This document shows, piece after piece, positions 18,428 to 27,443 of a stretch of DNA of 64,000 nt. This DNA comes from Gracilimonas mengyeensis (GTDB lineage Bacteria; Bacteroidota; Rhodothermia; Balneolales; Balneolaceae), in contig NZ_FXTP01000009.1 of NCBI RefSeq assembly GCF_900182705.1, positions 124,001-188,000 on the forward strand, given 5' to 3'. Both the position numbers and the translations under genes were made by a program. Numbering within the stretch: position 1 is the stretch's first letter; each line of letters starts with the position of its first letter. The notes beneath the pieces were generated by a model, which saw only the letters and a program-made list of their open reading frames with translations, was not told where the DNA came from and ran no database searches.

Positions 18428-19024
18428 CTAAAGCAGGGTGATTCGGTTTCGACCCAGCTGAACTATTTCTTCACTTTCCAATTGTTTAAGCAAACGGGAG
18501 ACGACTTCCCGGGCGGTACCAAGTTCCTGTCCAAGCTGGCTGTGGGTGATATTAATTTGGTTTGATCCGGATACTTCAGCCTTTTTTCTTAGAAACTGCA
18601 ACAGACGTTCATCCATTTTTTTAAACGCAATAGCATTGACTACGCCCAGTAATTCTTCAAACCGTTTGTGGTAAATGCGGAATACATAATTCAGCCATTC
18701 AGGATCATTCCCCATTAATTCACGAATCTTATTGATGGGGACAAAGACTACTTCAGTCTCTTCTTCAGCAATGGCTTTTACTTTGCTGGTGTCATTATAG
18801 AGCGCAGCAAGAAAAGACATCACACAGGTTTCTCCCGGCTGCAGATAATACATTACCATCTCGCGGTAATCATCATCTGATTGCATCACTTTAAGGCTGC
18901 CTCTTATCACAAAAGGAATAGACTGAACCGGGGCGTCTTCATTTACAATCACATCACCGGTTTCAAAAATTTTGATGATGCCGTTTTTCTTAAGTACTTC
19001 CGTTGAGGGAATGTTGGGCTTCAT
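18428..19024 (-). CDS. Crp/Fnr-family transcription regulator
   Basis: The protein (198 residues from the ATG at 19024; a TTG two codons upstream is less likely) has an N-terminal cyclic-nucleotide-binding-type beta-roll (residues ~15-120). The C-terminal winged helix contains ITHSQLGQELGTAREVVSRLLKQLE, a typical recognition helix. A cytochrome- or FNR-type cysteine cluster is absent, so the effector is unknown. It lies 36 bp after the OprC-like receptor in the same direction, so it may belong to that operon and control metal or redox genes. Confidence 0.9.
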   Translation of the reverse strand: MKPNIPSTEVLKKNGIIKIFETGDVIVNEDAPVQSIPFVIRGSLKVMQSDDDYREMVMYYLQPGETCVMSFLAALYNDTSKVKAIAEEETEVVFVPINKIRELMGNDPEWLNYVFRIYHKRFEELLGVVNAIAFKKMDERLLQFLRKKAEVSGSNQINITHSQLGQELGTAREVVSRLLKQLESEEIVQLGRNRITLL

Positions 19025-19060
19025 AAGCAAGCTAAGTATGGAGTATTTTTCCCCAAGATA

Positions 19061-21277
19061 TTAAAAATTATACCGTAAGGAGAGCATAAGATTACGTCCG
19101 GCCTCGGGGATATTTCCTATACTGGTATGCGTATGATAGTAATGGTCAAGCAGGTTGTTGACTTCCAAGATGGAAGACAGGGAACTGCCCATCCATTTAC
19201 GTTCAAAGGACAGGTTTATGACAGCAAAAGCCTCAGTTTGATCTTCAATGGAGGTTGTTTCAGCTACCCGATTTTGAGCAGCGGCCCATTCCACTTCGCC
19301 CATGAGCATATTTTTTCCATGATGAAGATGGATCAAGCTGTTTCCTTTGAGCGGAGGGATGAGCGGCAGTGGTTCATTCAGACTTTGGTTTTGAGCATAC
19401 AGGTAAGAAATTCGATTTTCCAGGCTAATCACATGGTTGATGTTATTCAGGCTACGGAATTCGCCGCCCATGATCACCGCATCACCAACATTGGCATATT
19501 GCTTGAATTTGAAGTCGTTGCTGCTCACATCCTCAGCCAAAATGCCGTCTATATAAGTGAAGTATTGTTTGTGAAACAGGGAAATAGAAAAGGAATTCCG
19601 GTCGGTCTCCCAAGTCACATTCACATCGGTATTGAACGTGCGCTCCGTTTTTAGCCAGGGATTGCCATCATAAAAGAAACCATCGGTGTAGTTATAGATG
19701 TAATGACCGAAAAGCTCCATATGGTTACCCATGCGTTCGGAGTACACCAAGTTTCCGGTAAGGCTCCAACGGTCATTTAGCATCCATAAAGCACTACCCG
19801 ATGCAGATAGCAAGATCTTTTGCCGGGTATCCAATTCCCGGTCGTATAATCCTTCAAAGAACGAAGCAAAACTCTCATTTCCGGTATCAAGGCTTTTGTA
19901 CCGGATATTTTCTTCCAGTTTAAGTAAGATTTTATCTGATGCCCTGAACTGATGTTTTAATCCCAGGCCCACATTCCGGGTTTGCACATCTCTGAGGTTG
20001 TAGATGAACATGTCTTCAATCTCGGGATCCAGGCTATTCATTTCCATATCGCCGTAAGCATGGGAAGCATAACCATCCAGAAACCAGTTAAAGGAATGTC
20101 CCAATAATGCTGCTTTTCCATTCATGCGGGTTCCGTAGGTGACGGTTTCCCCATACATGGGCATATACATCCCTCTCATTACCGCACGGTTGGCAACATC
20201 ACGGTCGTAATCGTCCATCCAGTGGCGGATGGTGTTGGCATAAAGCTGCACCTTATCCAGTTGAAAATTGGCATCTGAAGAAGCAAAGTTAAATTGTACT
20301 TGACCGATATCAGCCAGGGCTTTGGTTGCATCCATGAGGAGGGCGGGGTAGCCTACATCATAGGCTTTGTCGGTAATATAATTTCCCTCAATGGAATGCC
20401 CGGACCTAAAGGTATGCTTGTAGCTTGCATTCAGGTTTAGCTTCTCATATTGCGTGTTGTTGATGGTTCGGTCGTTTCCAGCGGTAAAATCATTGGCTTT
20501 TTTATAGCTACCGGAAAACCGAACCGCATTACGCCCGGAAGGATCAGAGATATTGGTAGTAAGGTTTAAATGCCGGTAATTATCGGGCACTCTGTAGGCT
20601 GATTGAATCTGCAGGCTGAAGGGATGGTGTTCAGCGCGTTGCGTCACCAGATCCAGCGTACTGTTTCCGCTGCCGTTTTCAGCTACGCCTGATCCGCTTT
20701 TATCAATATGCAGCTTGGAGAGGTTGCTGGTTTCCACATAAGAGGTGATGGGGTCCATCTTATCCACGCAGGCTTTAAACACCTGCATGCCATCAATGGT
20801 CAGGTTCATCCGTTGGTCAGCCTGTCCACGAATCACCGGTTCCCAGGCAAATGCGCCACGCTTGTTGGTGGATAAGCCGTCTATATTATCCAGAAACTGA
20901 TCCATGTTTTGTGTATTTGCCCGCTGATGATAGGCATGTACATTGTTTTGATCTTCTCCGGTGGCAACCACAAGCAATTCAGTATCATCCCGAAAAACCT
21001 GTGGCTTTAGATAAATGGATTTCAGCCCCGGGTGCAAGTGTACTTCTTTGGATGCATAGCCAACAGCCGAAACAACAATATGCGGGTACTTTTTAGGATT
21101 AATGGAAAAAAAGCCATTCACATCAGAAACCGTAATCACCGTGCCGGTATCATCTTTAATGTGAGCCTGAATGACAGGTTGCTGATTATTGCGGTCCAGC
21201 AGTTGGATGCTCAAATCCTGGGCCAGGGCGGGTTCAACCCAAAAAAGGGTTAGAATAAAAAAGGTTAGATATCTCAT
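19061..21277 (-). CDS. OprC/NosA-like TonB-dependent receptor, probable copper importer
   Basis: The 738-residue outer-membrane protein has a signal peptide (through ALAQ), a carboxypeptidase-like domain (~21-95), a plug (~105-215) and a barrel ending LSLRYNF. The plug carries Cys170-x3-Met174 in KACVDKMDPITSY and the barrel carries His352-Trp-Met354. From memory, Pseudomonas OprC binds Cu(I) with a CxxxM and an HxM motif about 180 residues apart; here the spacing is 182. The barrel also has a Met-rich stretch (MRGMYMPMYGE). Two upstream genes encode His/Cys-rich and Met-rich exported proteins. Copper uptake is therefore a strong inference but is not proven. Confidence 0.88.
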   Translation of the reverse strand: MRYLTFFILTLFWVEPALAQDLSIQLLDRNNQQPVIQAHIKDDTGTVITVSDVNGFFSINPKKYPHIVVSAVGYASKEVHLHPGLKSIYLKPQVFRDDTELLVVATGEDQNNVHAYHQRANTQNMDQFLDNIDGLSTNKRGAFAWEPVIRGQADQRMNLTIDGMQVFKACVDKMDPITSYVETSNLSKLHIDKSGSGVAENGSGNSTLDLVTQRAEHHPFSLQIQSAYRVPDNYRHLNLTTNISDPSGRNAVRFSGSYKKANDFTAGNDRTINNTQYEKLNLNASYKHTFRSGHSIEGNYITDKAYDVGYPALLMDATKALADIGQVQFNFASSDANFQLDKVQLYANTIRHWMDDYDRDVANRAVMRGMYMPMYGETVTYGTRMNGKAALLGHSFNWFLDGYASHAYGDMEMNSLDPEIEDMFIYNLRDVQTRNVGLGLKHQFRASDKILLKLEENIRYKSLDTGNESFASFFEGLYDRELDTRQKILLSASGSALWMLNDRWSLTGNLVYSERMGNHMELFGHYIYNYTDGFFYDGNPWLKTERTFNTDVNVTWETDRNSFSISLFHKQYFTYIDGILAEDVSSNDFKFKQYANVGDAVIMGGEFRSLNNINHVISLENRISYLYAQNQSLNEPLPLIPPLKGNSLIHLHHGKNMLMGEVEWAAAQNRVAETTSIEDQTEAFAVINLSFERKWMGSSLSSILEVNNLLDHYYHTHTSIGNIPEAGRNLMLSLRYNF

Positions 21278-21345
21278 GTCCGTAAAATTTTGAGTATATG
21301 GCCGGACTATAGGTGCCCGGCCAAATACAACTCTCTTATTAGGGA

Positions 21346-22152
21346 TTACTGCGCTTGCACGCTGTATTCAAACACCACTTCAGGCAGGGTGTCGTTAGCT
21401 GCCACAAGTACTACCGAAGTAGTCCATGTGCCGCTCATGCTATAGTTGATATCGCCTTCGTAAAAGCCATCACCAGTCGCAACGGGGTTCGTAAAGTCGG
21501 TGGAGTGTCCGCTTCCGCCGCCCATATCCATGTACGGATATACATCCAGGACGAGATCCTCCACCGCAGGAAAGTTCATCATGGATTCGCGGGTGTGGAT
21601 CAGAAAAGTGAGATCATTTTGTCCCGTTACCGGCTTTTGAGGTGCATACCAGGTAATGAAATACACCTTATCGTTATCATCGCGCACGCTGGTGAGTTTC
21701 CAGGAGGAAGCGACTTCAACAGGTATTTCTCCGGAAATCATCTCATCGGTAGGTGTCGTGATTTCAAAGTTAATAGTCCAGCTGCCCATACTACCACTTG
21801 GCATGATAAAAACGGCCATGTTTTTGAAATATCGATCGTCTTCTTCTGCGGTTTTGGGTTGATTGTAGGGAGCGGAATGCATCATATCACCCATATCCAT
21901 CATGGGTTGGATGGAGATAGATTGGGGAGTGATGATGTTGCCGTTTTGTTCTAATTTCCAATAGAGGGTATTGGCACCGGTTTCAGGCTCTTTTTCTGCT
22001 TCGAGAGAAATAGTGTAACCATCAACGGTTACCTGATTAACGGGTATGAGTTCTAATTCCGGTTTATTGTTATCGGTGGTGTCACAGGAGGTGGCAGCTA
22101 TAGCCAAAATGGCAAGCAAAGCGGCATAGCCCCATAGTTTTAGCATGTTCAT
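21346..22152 (-). CDS. Met-rich lipoprotein, YtkA-like, in the putative copper operon
   Basis: From the ATG at 22152 the product is 268 residues with a lipobox ATSC (Cys23). Two beta-rich halves each resemble YtkA-like domains. Short clusters such as PMMDMGDMMHSAP and YPYMDMGGGSGHS are rich in Met and His, as expected for binding of copper or another soft metal in the periplasm. It lies 68 bp upstream of the OprC-like receptor on the same strand, which suggests it takes metal from, or hands it to, the receptor. The longer frame to 22206 is rejected because the signal peptide starts at the chosen ATG. Confidence 0.75.
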   Translation of the reverse strand: MNMLKLWGYAALLAILAIAATSCDTTDNNKPELELIPVNQVTVDGYTISLEAEKEPETGANTLYWKLEQNGNIITPQSISIQPMMDMGDMMHSAPYNQPKTAEEDDRYFKNMAVFIMPSGSMGSWTINFEITTPTDEMISGEIPVEVASSWKLTSVRDDNDKVYFITWYAPQKPVTGQNDLTFLIHTRESMMNFPAVEDLVLDVYPYMDMGGGSGHSTDFTNPVATGDGFYEGDINYSMSGTWTTSVVLVAANDTLPEVVFEYSVQAQ

Positions 22153-22240
22153 GATAAAATGGTTCTTAGTTAGTTTTGTATAAAAAGGGTGATTTCCGGA
22201 TATCAAACCGGAGATCTGTTAGTAAGAAGGGAGTACAAAA

Positions 22241-22723
22241 CTAACCGCGGGGCGGGCGCAGCAAATCAGCGGCAAAACCGTCAAGTATTGCATAACTAAG
22301 ATGAGAAGGGGATTCAATATCCCGGGGAGTAGTTATAAATCTAAAGTCTTGTTTGCAGGTGGCATCAAACTTGGCATAGATCAACCCCATGTCGTTGCTG
22401 TTACTTGAATTGGGGGGATGAGGAGCTGAGTAAAAGCAGTAGTCGTGTTCAACGGTTTTATCATCCAAATGATCACTGCCATGAGTTTTAGCTACAGAAT
22501 CAGAAGTATTTTGTGGTTGCAGTTCAGGATGGTGGCAAGTACATATTTTACGGCCGTCTTCTATTTCACAATAGCAAAATGATACAGCACAATGATCTTC
22601 CTTGTCATGGGCGTGGAAGGCTTTTATTACAAGCCCTGTGCCCAACCAACCGAAGATATTCCATAGCATTGTAACAAGTACAATACTGCTGATTAATTGG
22701 TGATATGTACTTTTAAGACTCAC
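22241..22723 (-). CDS. His/Cys-rich exported or membrane-anchored protein in the putative copper operon
   Basis: The 160-residue protein begins with a hydrophobic segment (residues ~10-34), then a polar part full of metal-ligand residues: FHAHDKEDHC, SFCYCEIEDG, CTCHHPEL, HGSDHLDD and HDYCFYSAPH. It ends in RPPRG. I recognise no named domain. It is the first gene of the leftward group with the Met-rich lipoprotein (88-bp gap) and the OprC-like receptor, so a role in binding or sensing copper or a similar metal is inferred. It could instead be a cation-efflux accessory. Confidence 0.65.
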   Translation of the reverse strand: MSLKSTYHQLISSIVLVTMLWNIFGWLGTGLVIKAFHAHDKEDHCAVSFCYCEIEDGRKICTCHHPELQPQNTSDSVAKTHGSDHLDDKTVEHDYCFYSAPHPPNSSNSNDMGLIYAKFDATCKQDFRFITTPRDIESPSHLSYAILDGFAADLLRPPRG

Positions 22724-22874
22724 AGGTCTTCAAACCTACTAAAACCCTTAAATAAAAGGTAGCTGATTTTTGTTAAATGCCGATAATTTTAGCCTTTTAA
22801 ACAGGTGGCTTCACAAACTATTCACGATAAATGTATAGGCTTCCCATTGGTTAACTAATCAAAATTGGGGTTTA

Positions 22875-23150
22875 ATGAATACCGTTAGAAAACACACGCA
22901 AAATAAAATCATTGACTTAGTATCTTTTATAAGTATGATTCTTTTGATAGGGACCGGAGTTATTATGTATTGGGTATTACCTCCGGGAAGTCATGGCGAA
23001 AACTTTCTTTCACTTTCCCGTCACGATTGGGGAGATATTCACTTCTGGATAGCAGTAGTTTTTACTGTGCTTGTAGCATATCACCTTTTGCTACATTTAC
23101 CGTGGATTAAAGGCAGTTATTTTAGTTTCGGGAATAAGAGCCATAAATAA
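22875..23150 (+). CDS. DUF4405-like two-helix membrane protein
   Basis: The 91-residue protein has two transmembrane helices (about residues 13-35 and 54-76). Conserved His residues appear in RHDWGDIHFW and YHLLLHLPW, the pattern of DUF4405, a family related to di-haem cytochrome b561-like subunits. It may bind haem through these histidines. It is divergent from the putative copper operon, with a 151-bp shared upstream region, and ends in a strong terminator. Its partner is unknown. Confidence 0.75.
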   Translation: MNTVRKHTQNKIIDLVSFISMILLIGTGVIMYWVLPPGSHGENFLSLSRHDWGDIHFWIAVVFTVLVAYHLLLHLPWIKGSYFSFGNKSHK

Positions 23151-23184
23151 AAAAAGGCTCTAACTATCAGTTAGAGCCTTTTTT
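23151..23184. terminator. Bidirectional terminator after the DUF4405 gene
   Basis: GGCTCTAACT (23156-23165), an ATC loop and AGTTAGAGCC (23169-23178) form a 10-bp stem flanked by A- and T-runs. It serves the convergent genes on both sides. Confidence 0.9.
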
Positions 23185-23214
23185 CAGGTGTTTGCTTTTA
23201 GGAAGGAAAAGGGA

Positions 23215-23598
23215 TTATTGAGTTGGTTTCAGAGCAATGGTAATTTCCATCGCAGCTGCCTCTTCTATAGAAACGGCTTCGAAGGAACGTTCATAAGGCT
23301 GATATCCCTCATGATCTACACTTATCGTATAAGTTTCACCTTCGGCGATGTCTTCTACAACGAACTCACCTTCTTTATCAGTAATCACGGGCTCTTCCAG
23401 CCGTTCAAGATTTACAGCAACTTTATTAAGGGGTGTACCGTCGGTACTGTCAACTACGGTACCATTCAGGTCAAGCTCAAGTTGTACAACCTCGTTGGGT
23501 TGATTGTTATCTACAGCTGTCGAGTTGGTCATGGCAACTACCATAAAACCAAATGCTACTAAGAATAATCCAGGAATGATGCTTTTGAGTGTTTTCAT
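23215..23598 (-). CDS. Small exported carboxypeptidase-regulatory-like (Ig-fold) protein
   Basis: From the ATG at 23598 the product is 127 residues with an N-terminal hydrophobic signal or anchor (residues ~4-24). One carboxypeptidase-regulatory-like domain follows (LNGTVVDSTDGTPLNKVAVNLERL ... GEFVVEDIAEGETYTISVDHEGYQPY). This is the module found at the N-terminus of TonB receptors, here on its own. A GAGG Shine-Dalgarno sequence in the leader lies ~9 nt before the chosen ATG, favouring it over the ATG at 23613. The function is unknown; it is perhaps surface or periplasmic binding. Confidence 0.75.
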   Translation of the reverse strand: MKTLKSIIPGLFLVAFGFMVVAMTNSTAVDNNQPNEVVQLELDLNGTVVDSTDGTPLNKVAVNLERLEEPVITDKEGEFVVEDIAEGETYTISVDHEGYQPYERSFEAVSIEEAAAMEITIALKPTQ

Positions 23599-23844
23599 CG
23601 TTGTTAACCTCATTTTGTTAGTTTTATATCTCTCTGTAAGTACTAAGCATTGTGCTTTGTTACAGATGTACACTCAAGCCTCTGGATTTTGTTCTATTTT
23701 CTAACCTTTGTAAACTGTTCGATATTAAATACTTACGTATTAAAAAAATAAATTTTAAACAAAAGTACCTTGGTTTGCCTGAATCAAAGGTTAGAAGCTT
23801 TTCCGGGTATTCAGTTATATAAAATGACGAAGGTTGAGTACGTC

Positions 23845-24636
23845 TTAATCTTTTAAGATCGAAGAATCCAGCACGTCATTATCAAAAAACACAAAGCGGT
23901 TGCTGAGCTTGATTCCCAGGTATACCGAGAGCACCGTGCCCGAGAAGATGGCCAGCATAATCATGATCTGATATTTGATGGCAATGAGAGGCGAGCTGCC
24001 GCTTAAAATTTGTCCCGTCATCATCCCGGGGAGAGAAACCAACCCAATGGTTGCCATGGAGGCAAGGGTGGGGTTAGCTGATTTTTTTAGCGCATCCCTG
24101 AAGAACGGAAAGACGGCTTCGCTACGAGTGGCGCCACAGGTTAGGTAGAACCGGTATCGTTCCTGATGTTCATTCAGACTGTAGTAAAAGGCATTAATGC
24201 CAATTACGTTACTGCGCAGGCAATTTCCCAGTACCATGCCGGTGATGGGAATCGTGTACTGGGCAGCCAGAAAGGTGGGCAGTTGAATGACCAGCTCCAG
24301 GAAGAAGATGTCAATCACAATAATCCCGAAAAAAGTGGCAGCAAAAATAGGGATGAGGAGAGATTTTTTACGTCTGAGCTCACTGCGATCGATGGTGGCA
24401 AAATCAGCAACCAGTACCATAACCATTATCCAGGCAGCGTTTAGCCACGCATTGTCCAGTTCAAACAAGTACTCCAGGTAGTAGCCTACGAAGAGTAGCT
24501 GCAAGGTCATCCGAACGGTGGCTATGCCAAGCTTTTTATTAAGCCCGGTTTTGTAGCGCCATAATATCCAGGCGGGGATGATGAGAATTAAAAACCCGAT
24601 ACTCAATTGCCACCAGCTAAGATCAATAATGTCCAT
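23845..24636 (-). CDS. fetB: FetB-like ABC transporter permease
   Basis: The 263-residue integral membrane protein has about seven helices and the UPF0014/FetB pattern: LGIATVRMTLQLLFVGYYLE, VLGNCLRSNVIGINAFYYSL and LVSLPGMMTGQILSGSSPL. FetAB is described as an iron exporter in E. coli that helps against oxidative stress. The gene follows fetA by 12 bp on the same strand, giving the two-gene operon expected. The substrate here is inferred from the family. Confidence 0.9.
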   Translation of the reverse strand: MDIIDLSWWQLSIGFLILIIPAWILWRYKTGLNKKLGIATVRMTLQLLFVGYYLEYLFELDNAWLNAAWIMVMVLVADFATIDRSELRRKKSLLIPIFAATFFGIIVIDIFFLELVIQLPTFLAAQYTIPITGMVLGNCLRSNVIGINAFYYSLNEHQERYRFYLTCGATRSEAVFPFFRDALKKSANPTLASMATIGLVSLPGMMTGQILSGSSPLIAIKYQIMIMLAIFSGTVLSVYLGIKLSNRFVFFDNDVLDSSILKD

Positions 24637-24648
24637 AAAAGTACTTTT

Positions 24649-25293
24649 TTATTGTTCGGGTTGAAGATCAATGATACGATCGCAGCGTTCCAGCCACCAT
24701 TCATCATGCGAGGTAGAGATAATAGTTCGGCCGTCTTGGAGCAACAAATCGGCCACTTTTTGTTTGGATTGTGCATCCAGGGCAGAGGTGGGTTCATCCA
24801 GCAGCAGGATGTCACGATTCATGAGGTAGCAACAAGCAAGCCCAATCCGTTGGCGCTGACCAGTTGATAGTTCGGCATATTTTTGATTGAGCATACTTTT
24901 TTCGAGCCCCAATTTAGTCAAGGTTTCGCCCAGCCTCTTTGATGAAGGTTTTTGACTTTTGTTGGCCTCAAATCCAAACAAAAAATCAGATAACTCTTGC
25001 ACGGTGCCTTCCCCAAGATTCAAATCCTGGGGCAACCAAGCCAGCTCCCTGCGCATTTGTTGGATAAGTTGGGTAGTGTAAGGCTCCTCTTTATAGCGCA
25101 TATCTCCTTCATCAGGATATTCAAAACCCAGCAACAAACGAAATAATGTTGTTTTGCCTGAACCGGATTCTCCTTTGATAGCTACTTTTTCTCCTTGATT
25201 GATTTGCAGAGAAAAATCACTAAAGACCTTTTCATTTTCATATGAAAAATGAATACCGCTGGCTGTAAAAATGGCCGGTGAATCTGAGTTCAT
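24649..25293 (-). CDS. fetA: FetA-like ABC transporter ATP-binding protein
   Basis: From the ATG at 25293 the product is 214 residues. It shows Walker A GESGSGKTT, a Q-loop (LPQDLNLGEG), signature LSTGQRQRIG, Walker B ILLLDEPTSALD and the H-loop STSHDEWW. It couples ATP hydrolysis to FetB transport on the cytoplasmic side. The 39 codons upstream in the same frame look non-coding, so the later ATG was chosen. It is shorter than many ATPases but normal for FetA. Confidence 0.9.
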   Translation of the reverse strand: MNSDSPAIFTASGIHFSYENEKVFSDFSLQINQGEKVAIKGESGSGKTTLFRLLLGFEYPDEGDMRYKEEPYTTQLIQQMRRELAWLPQDLNLGEGTVQELSDFLFGFEANKSQKPSSKRLGETLTKLGLEKSMLNQKYAELSTGQRQRIGLACCYLMNRDILLLDEPTSALDAQSKQKVADLLLQDGRTIISTSHDEWWLERCDRIIDLQPEQ

Positions 25294-25703
25294 GATCAAA
25301 GTTTGAATAAAAATCGCCTGAAATACAGCCCGAGTATAGGAATTTTTAAGTGGTCTTGCTGTGGGAATGCTTCTCGTTGAGTAGGGCACTGAATAACTAC
25401 TGTATCCCAATGAATACTTAGCCTAAAATTTTAAGAAAGTCCTCCCTTAAGGGAGGTGCCTGATTTTGGCTTGCTCCCGAGAATTCGGGCCGGAGGGTGT
25501 TATTTGTAAAGAATCTGATGCGCTATAATGGCACCAATCTGTTTAAAGTTCTTGCTGTTCTTATCTTGGAAGAAATCTAAGCTAAGGCAGCATACCGGAC
25601 AGATGAAAGCAGTAAAAAATCCTTCCTCCAATTCCATATTGAATATTGCCCCGTGCTCGTTATCTTCGGGTAAAAATTAGCACGTATCCTATCACACCCA
25701 AAC
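25294..25703. other. Intergenic region with REP-like hairpins between fetA and dcd
   Basis: This 410-base divergent gap has no supported gene. At 25441-25456 there is a perfect 16-bp palindrome, CCTCCCTTAAGGGAGG. At 25476-25489 CCCGA/TCGGG forms a second small hairpin, followed by CGGAGGGTG. The arrangement resembles REP-type units elsewhere in the window. The remainder should hold the promoters of fetAB and dcd. Confidence 0.55.
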
Positions 25704-26918
25704 ATGTCGGATTTACTGAAAGAAGTTCAATTGCGTACCAAAGGAATTCTACCGGTCCAAAAACTTAAATTACTTAAAGACTTAGGGCTGATCTACTCTC
25801 ATGCGGATTACCCCATGCAGGACGATCAGTTTCAACCTAATTCCATTGACCTTCGCCTTGGAGAGGTGGCCTATCGCGTACGCTGCAGCTTTTTGCCTGA
25901 GAATGAGACCGTTGAGCAGAAACTGAAACGGCTGAAAATGTATGAAATTCCCATCACAGACGGCGCCGTGCTGGAGCAAAATTGTGTGTACATCATCCCA
26001 TTGCTGGAAAAGCTGAATCTTCCCGAATCAAATAATACCGTACAGAAAGCTTTGTTTAACGGGGAAGAAGAAACGGGCGATGTGAAACTAAATAGCGTTG
26101 AAAACCTCTCCGCCAAGGCTAATCCCAAGAGTTCTACCGGCCGTTTGGATGTGTTTACCCGTGTGATTACCGATTACTCGCACCGGTTTGAGGAAATTAA
26201 TCCCGGTTACAAAGGCAATTTGTACCTGGAAGTGGTACCCAAATCATTTTCTGTAAAAGTGCGCACCGGTGACCGGCTCAACCAGCTCCGTATCCGGCAT
26301 GGACTGGAAGTGATGTCGGACCAAGACATTTTACGCGTACATGCTGCAGAACCGCTCTTGTTTGATGAGAAGAGTAAGCCGGTTTCTATGGAAAAAATCA
26401 AAGTGAATCAGGGGCTGTTCATGAGTGTGCAGCTGGAGGGCAAAAAGGGCGAAGTGATTGGCTACAAAGCCAAGAAACACAATGATTATATCGACCTTAA
26501 TAATATTGGTCATTACAATGTAGATGACTTTTGGGAGCCCATTTATGCCAGTCAGGATAAGCAAATGATCCTGGAGCCCGAGGCTTTTTATATTTTTGCT
26601 TCCAAAGAACGAATCCGCGTACCGGCGCATCTGGCCTGTGAGATGATGGCCTACGATACCGGCTCCGGAGAACTTCGCACCCATTATGCGGGCTTTTTTG
26701 ATAGCGGTTTTGGCGGATCGGTGGAAGATAAAGGAGCCCGGGCCGTACTGGAAGTCCGCTCCCATGATGTCCCGTTTATGATTGAAGACGGACAGACGCT
26801 GTTCAGTATGCAGTTTGAGCCCAATGCCGAGCGTCCTGATTTTGTGTATGGGGATGAAATCGAAAGCAACTACCAGGGGCAGGGGCTCCGACTTGGAAAG
26901 CATTTTAAGCAGGCATGA
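25704..26918 (+). CDS. dcd: Long-form 2'-deoxycytidine 5'-triphosphate deaminase
   Basis: The 404-residue protein matches the long DCD family (PF06559-type) known mainly from alphaproteobacteria, about twice the length of ordinary Dcd. The N-terminal half contains FQPNSIDLRLGEVAYRVR and the C-terminal half repeats the dUTPase/Dcd fold, with GFFDSGFGGS and ARAVLEVRSHDVPFMIEDGQ. It deaminates dCTP to dUTP for dTTP synthesis. The stop overlaps the next ATG by 4 nt (ATGA), so the small ferredoxin-like gene is translationally coupled. Confidence 0.88.
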   Translation: MSDLLKEVQLRTKGILPVQKLKLLKDLGLIYSHADYPMQDDQFQPNSIDLRLGEVAYRVRCSFLPENETVEQKLKRLKMYEIPITDGAVLEQNCVYIIPLLEKLNLPESNNTVQKALFNGEEETGDVKLNSVENLSAKANPKSSTGRLDVFTRVITDYSHRFEEINPGYKGNLYLEVVPKSFSVKVRTGDRLNQLRIRHGLEVMSDQDILRVHAAEPLLFDEKSKPVSMEKIKVNQGLFMSVQLEGKKGEVIGYKAKKHNDYIDLNNIGHYNVDDFWEPIYASQDKQMILEPEAFYIFASKERIRVPAHLACEMMAYDTGSGELRTHYAGFFDSGFGGSVEDKGARAVLEVRSHDVPFMIEDGQTLFSMQFEPNAERPDFVYGDEIESNYQGQGLRLGKHFKQA

Positions 26919-27136
26919 GTTCTTATTCGGTAACCCGCTGTATTTGCCACAAACGTAATTTTGAAGAGATCAAAGAATTTGCGGAGCAACAAAGTTTTTC
27001 ATCAGTGGAAGAACTACAAGCTGAACAGTTTTGCAGTTGTGGCTGCGGCCTTTGCATTCCCTATATAGAAATGATGTTCGAAACCGGTCGGACGGAGTTT
27101 GAACCGGGAGAGTATTATAAAGCCAGTACGGAGTGA
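26915..27136 (+). CDS. Small Cys-rich BFD-like [2Fe-2S] protein
   Basis: The 73-residue protein has a Cys9-x-Cys11 pair and a dense cluster Cys40/42/44/47 (FCSCGCGLC). The distance between pairs and the overall size recall the bacterioferritin-associated ferredoxin (BFD/Fer2_BFD) fold, which binds a 2Fe-2S cluster. Two extra Cys make the cluster type uncertain; zinc is an alternative. The start overlaps the dcd stop by 4 nt. A redox or iron-sulfur role next to a nucleotide enzyme is unexplained. Confidence 0.7.
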   Translation: MSSYSVTRCICHKRNFEEIKEFAEQQSFSSVEELQAEQFCSCGCGLCIPYIEMMFETGRTEFEPGEYYKASTE

Positions 27137-27443
27137 TGAAAGTGGGAAATTGCAGAGTACAGATTTCAAATTGAAGATTGAAAATTAAAAGATTAAAGGT
27201 TTAGGGTTAATTTTAAATTTTGAATGTTGAGTTTTGAATTACCTATAACCTTCTTTATCAAGGAGCTTCTCCCGACAAGCGTGTCGGGGGATTGAAGGGT
27301 GGGTAGATGCCACCAAGGACCAAAAGGTTTATAAACCCCAACAAATTCCAAAACCCCTCGTCCCCACGCTCTGCGTGGGATCGACCATATGAAGCTCCTG
27401 CTTCAGTACTGGAGTAAGTAAAAGCACAAAAATAAGCTAAACC
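27137..27443. other. Intergenic region of heptamer repeats and REP-like hairpins before rsmE
   Basis: No gene is supported in these 307 bases. From 27169 to 27240 there is a degenerate 7-bp tandem array (AATTGAA, GATTGAA, AATTAAA, and others). Hairpins then follow: CCCGACA/TGTCGGG (27271-27288), CCCACGC-TCT-GCGTGGG (27363-27379) and GAAGC-TCCT-GCTTC (27391-27404). The last two match in layout the hairpin pair near the REP-type transposase at 63478-63520. Confidence 0.65.

Noticed and set aside
21355-21954. 199-codon plus-strand frame opposite the Met-rich lipoprotein
   Set aside because: The minus frame has a lipobox and metal-binding pattern and fits the operon; the plus frame is a His-rich mirror of it.
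26331-26903. 190-codon minus-strand frame inside dcd
   Set aside because: dcd is complete and recognisable on the plus strand, so this is an antisense shadow.
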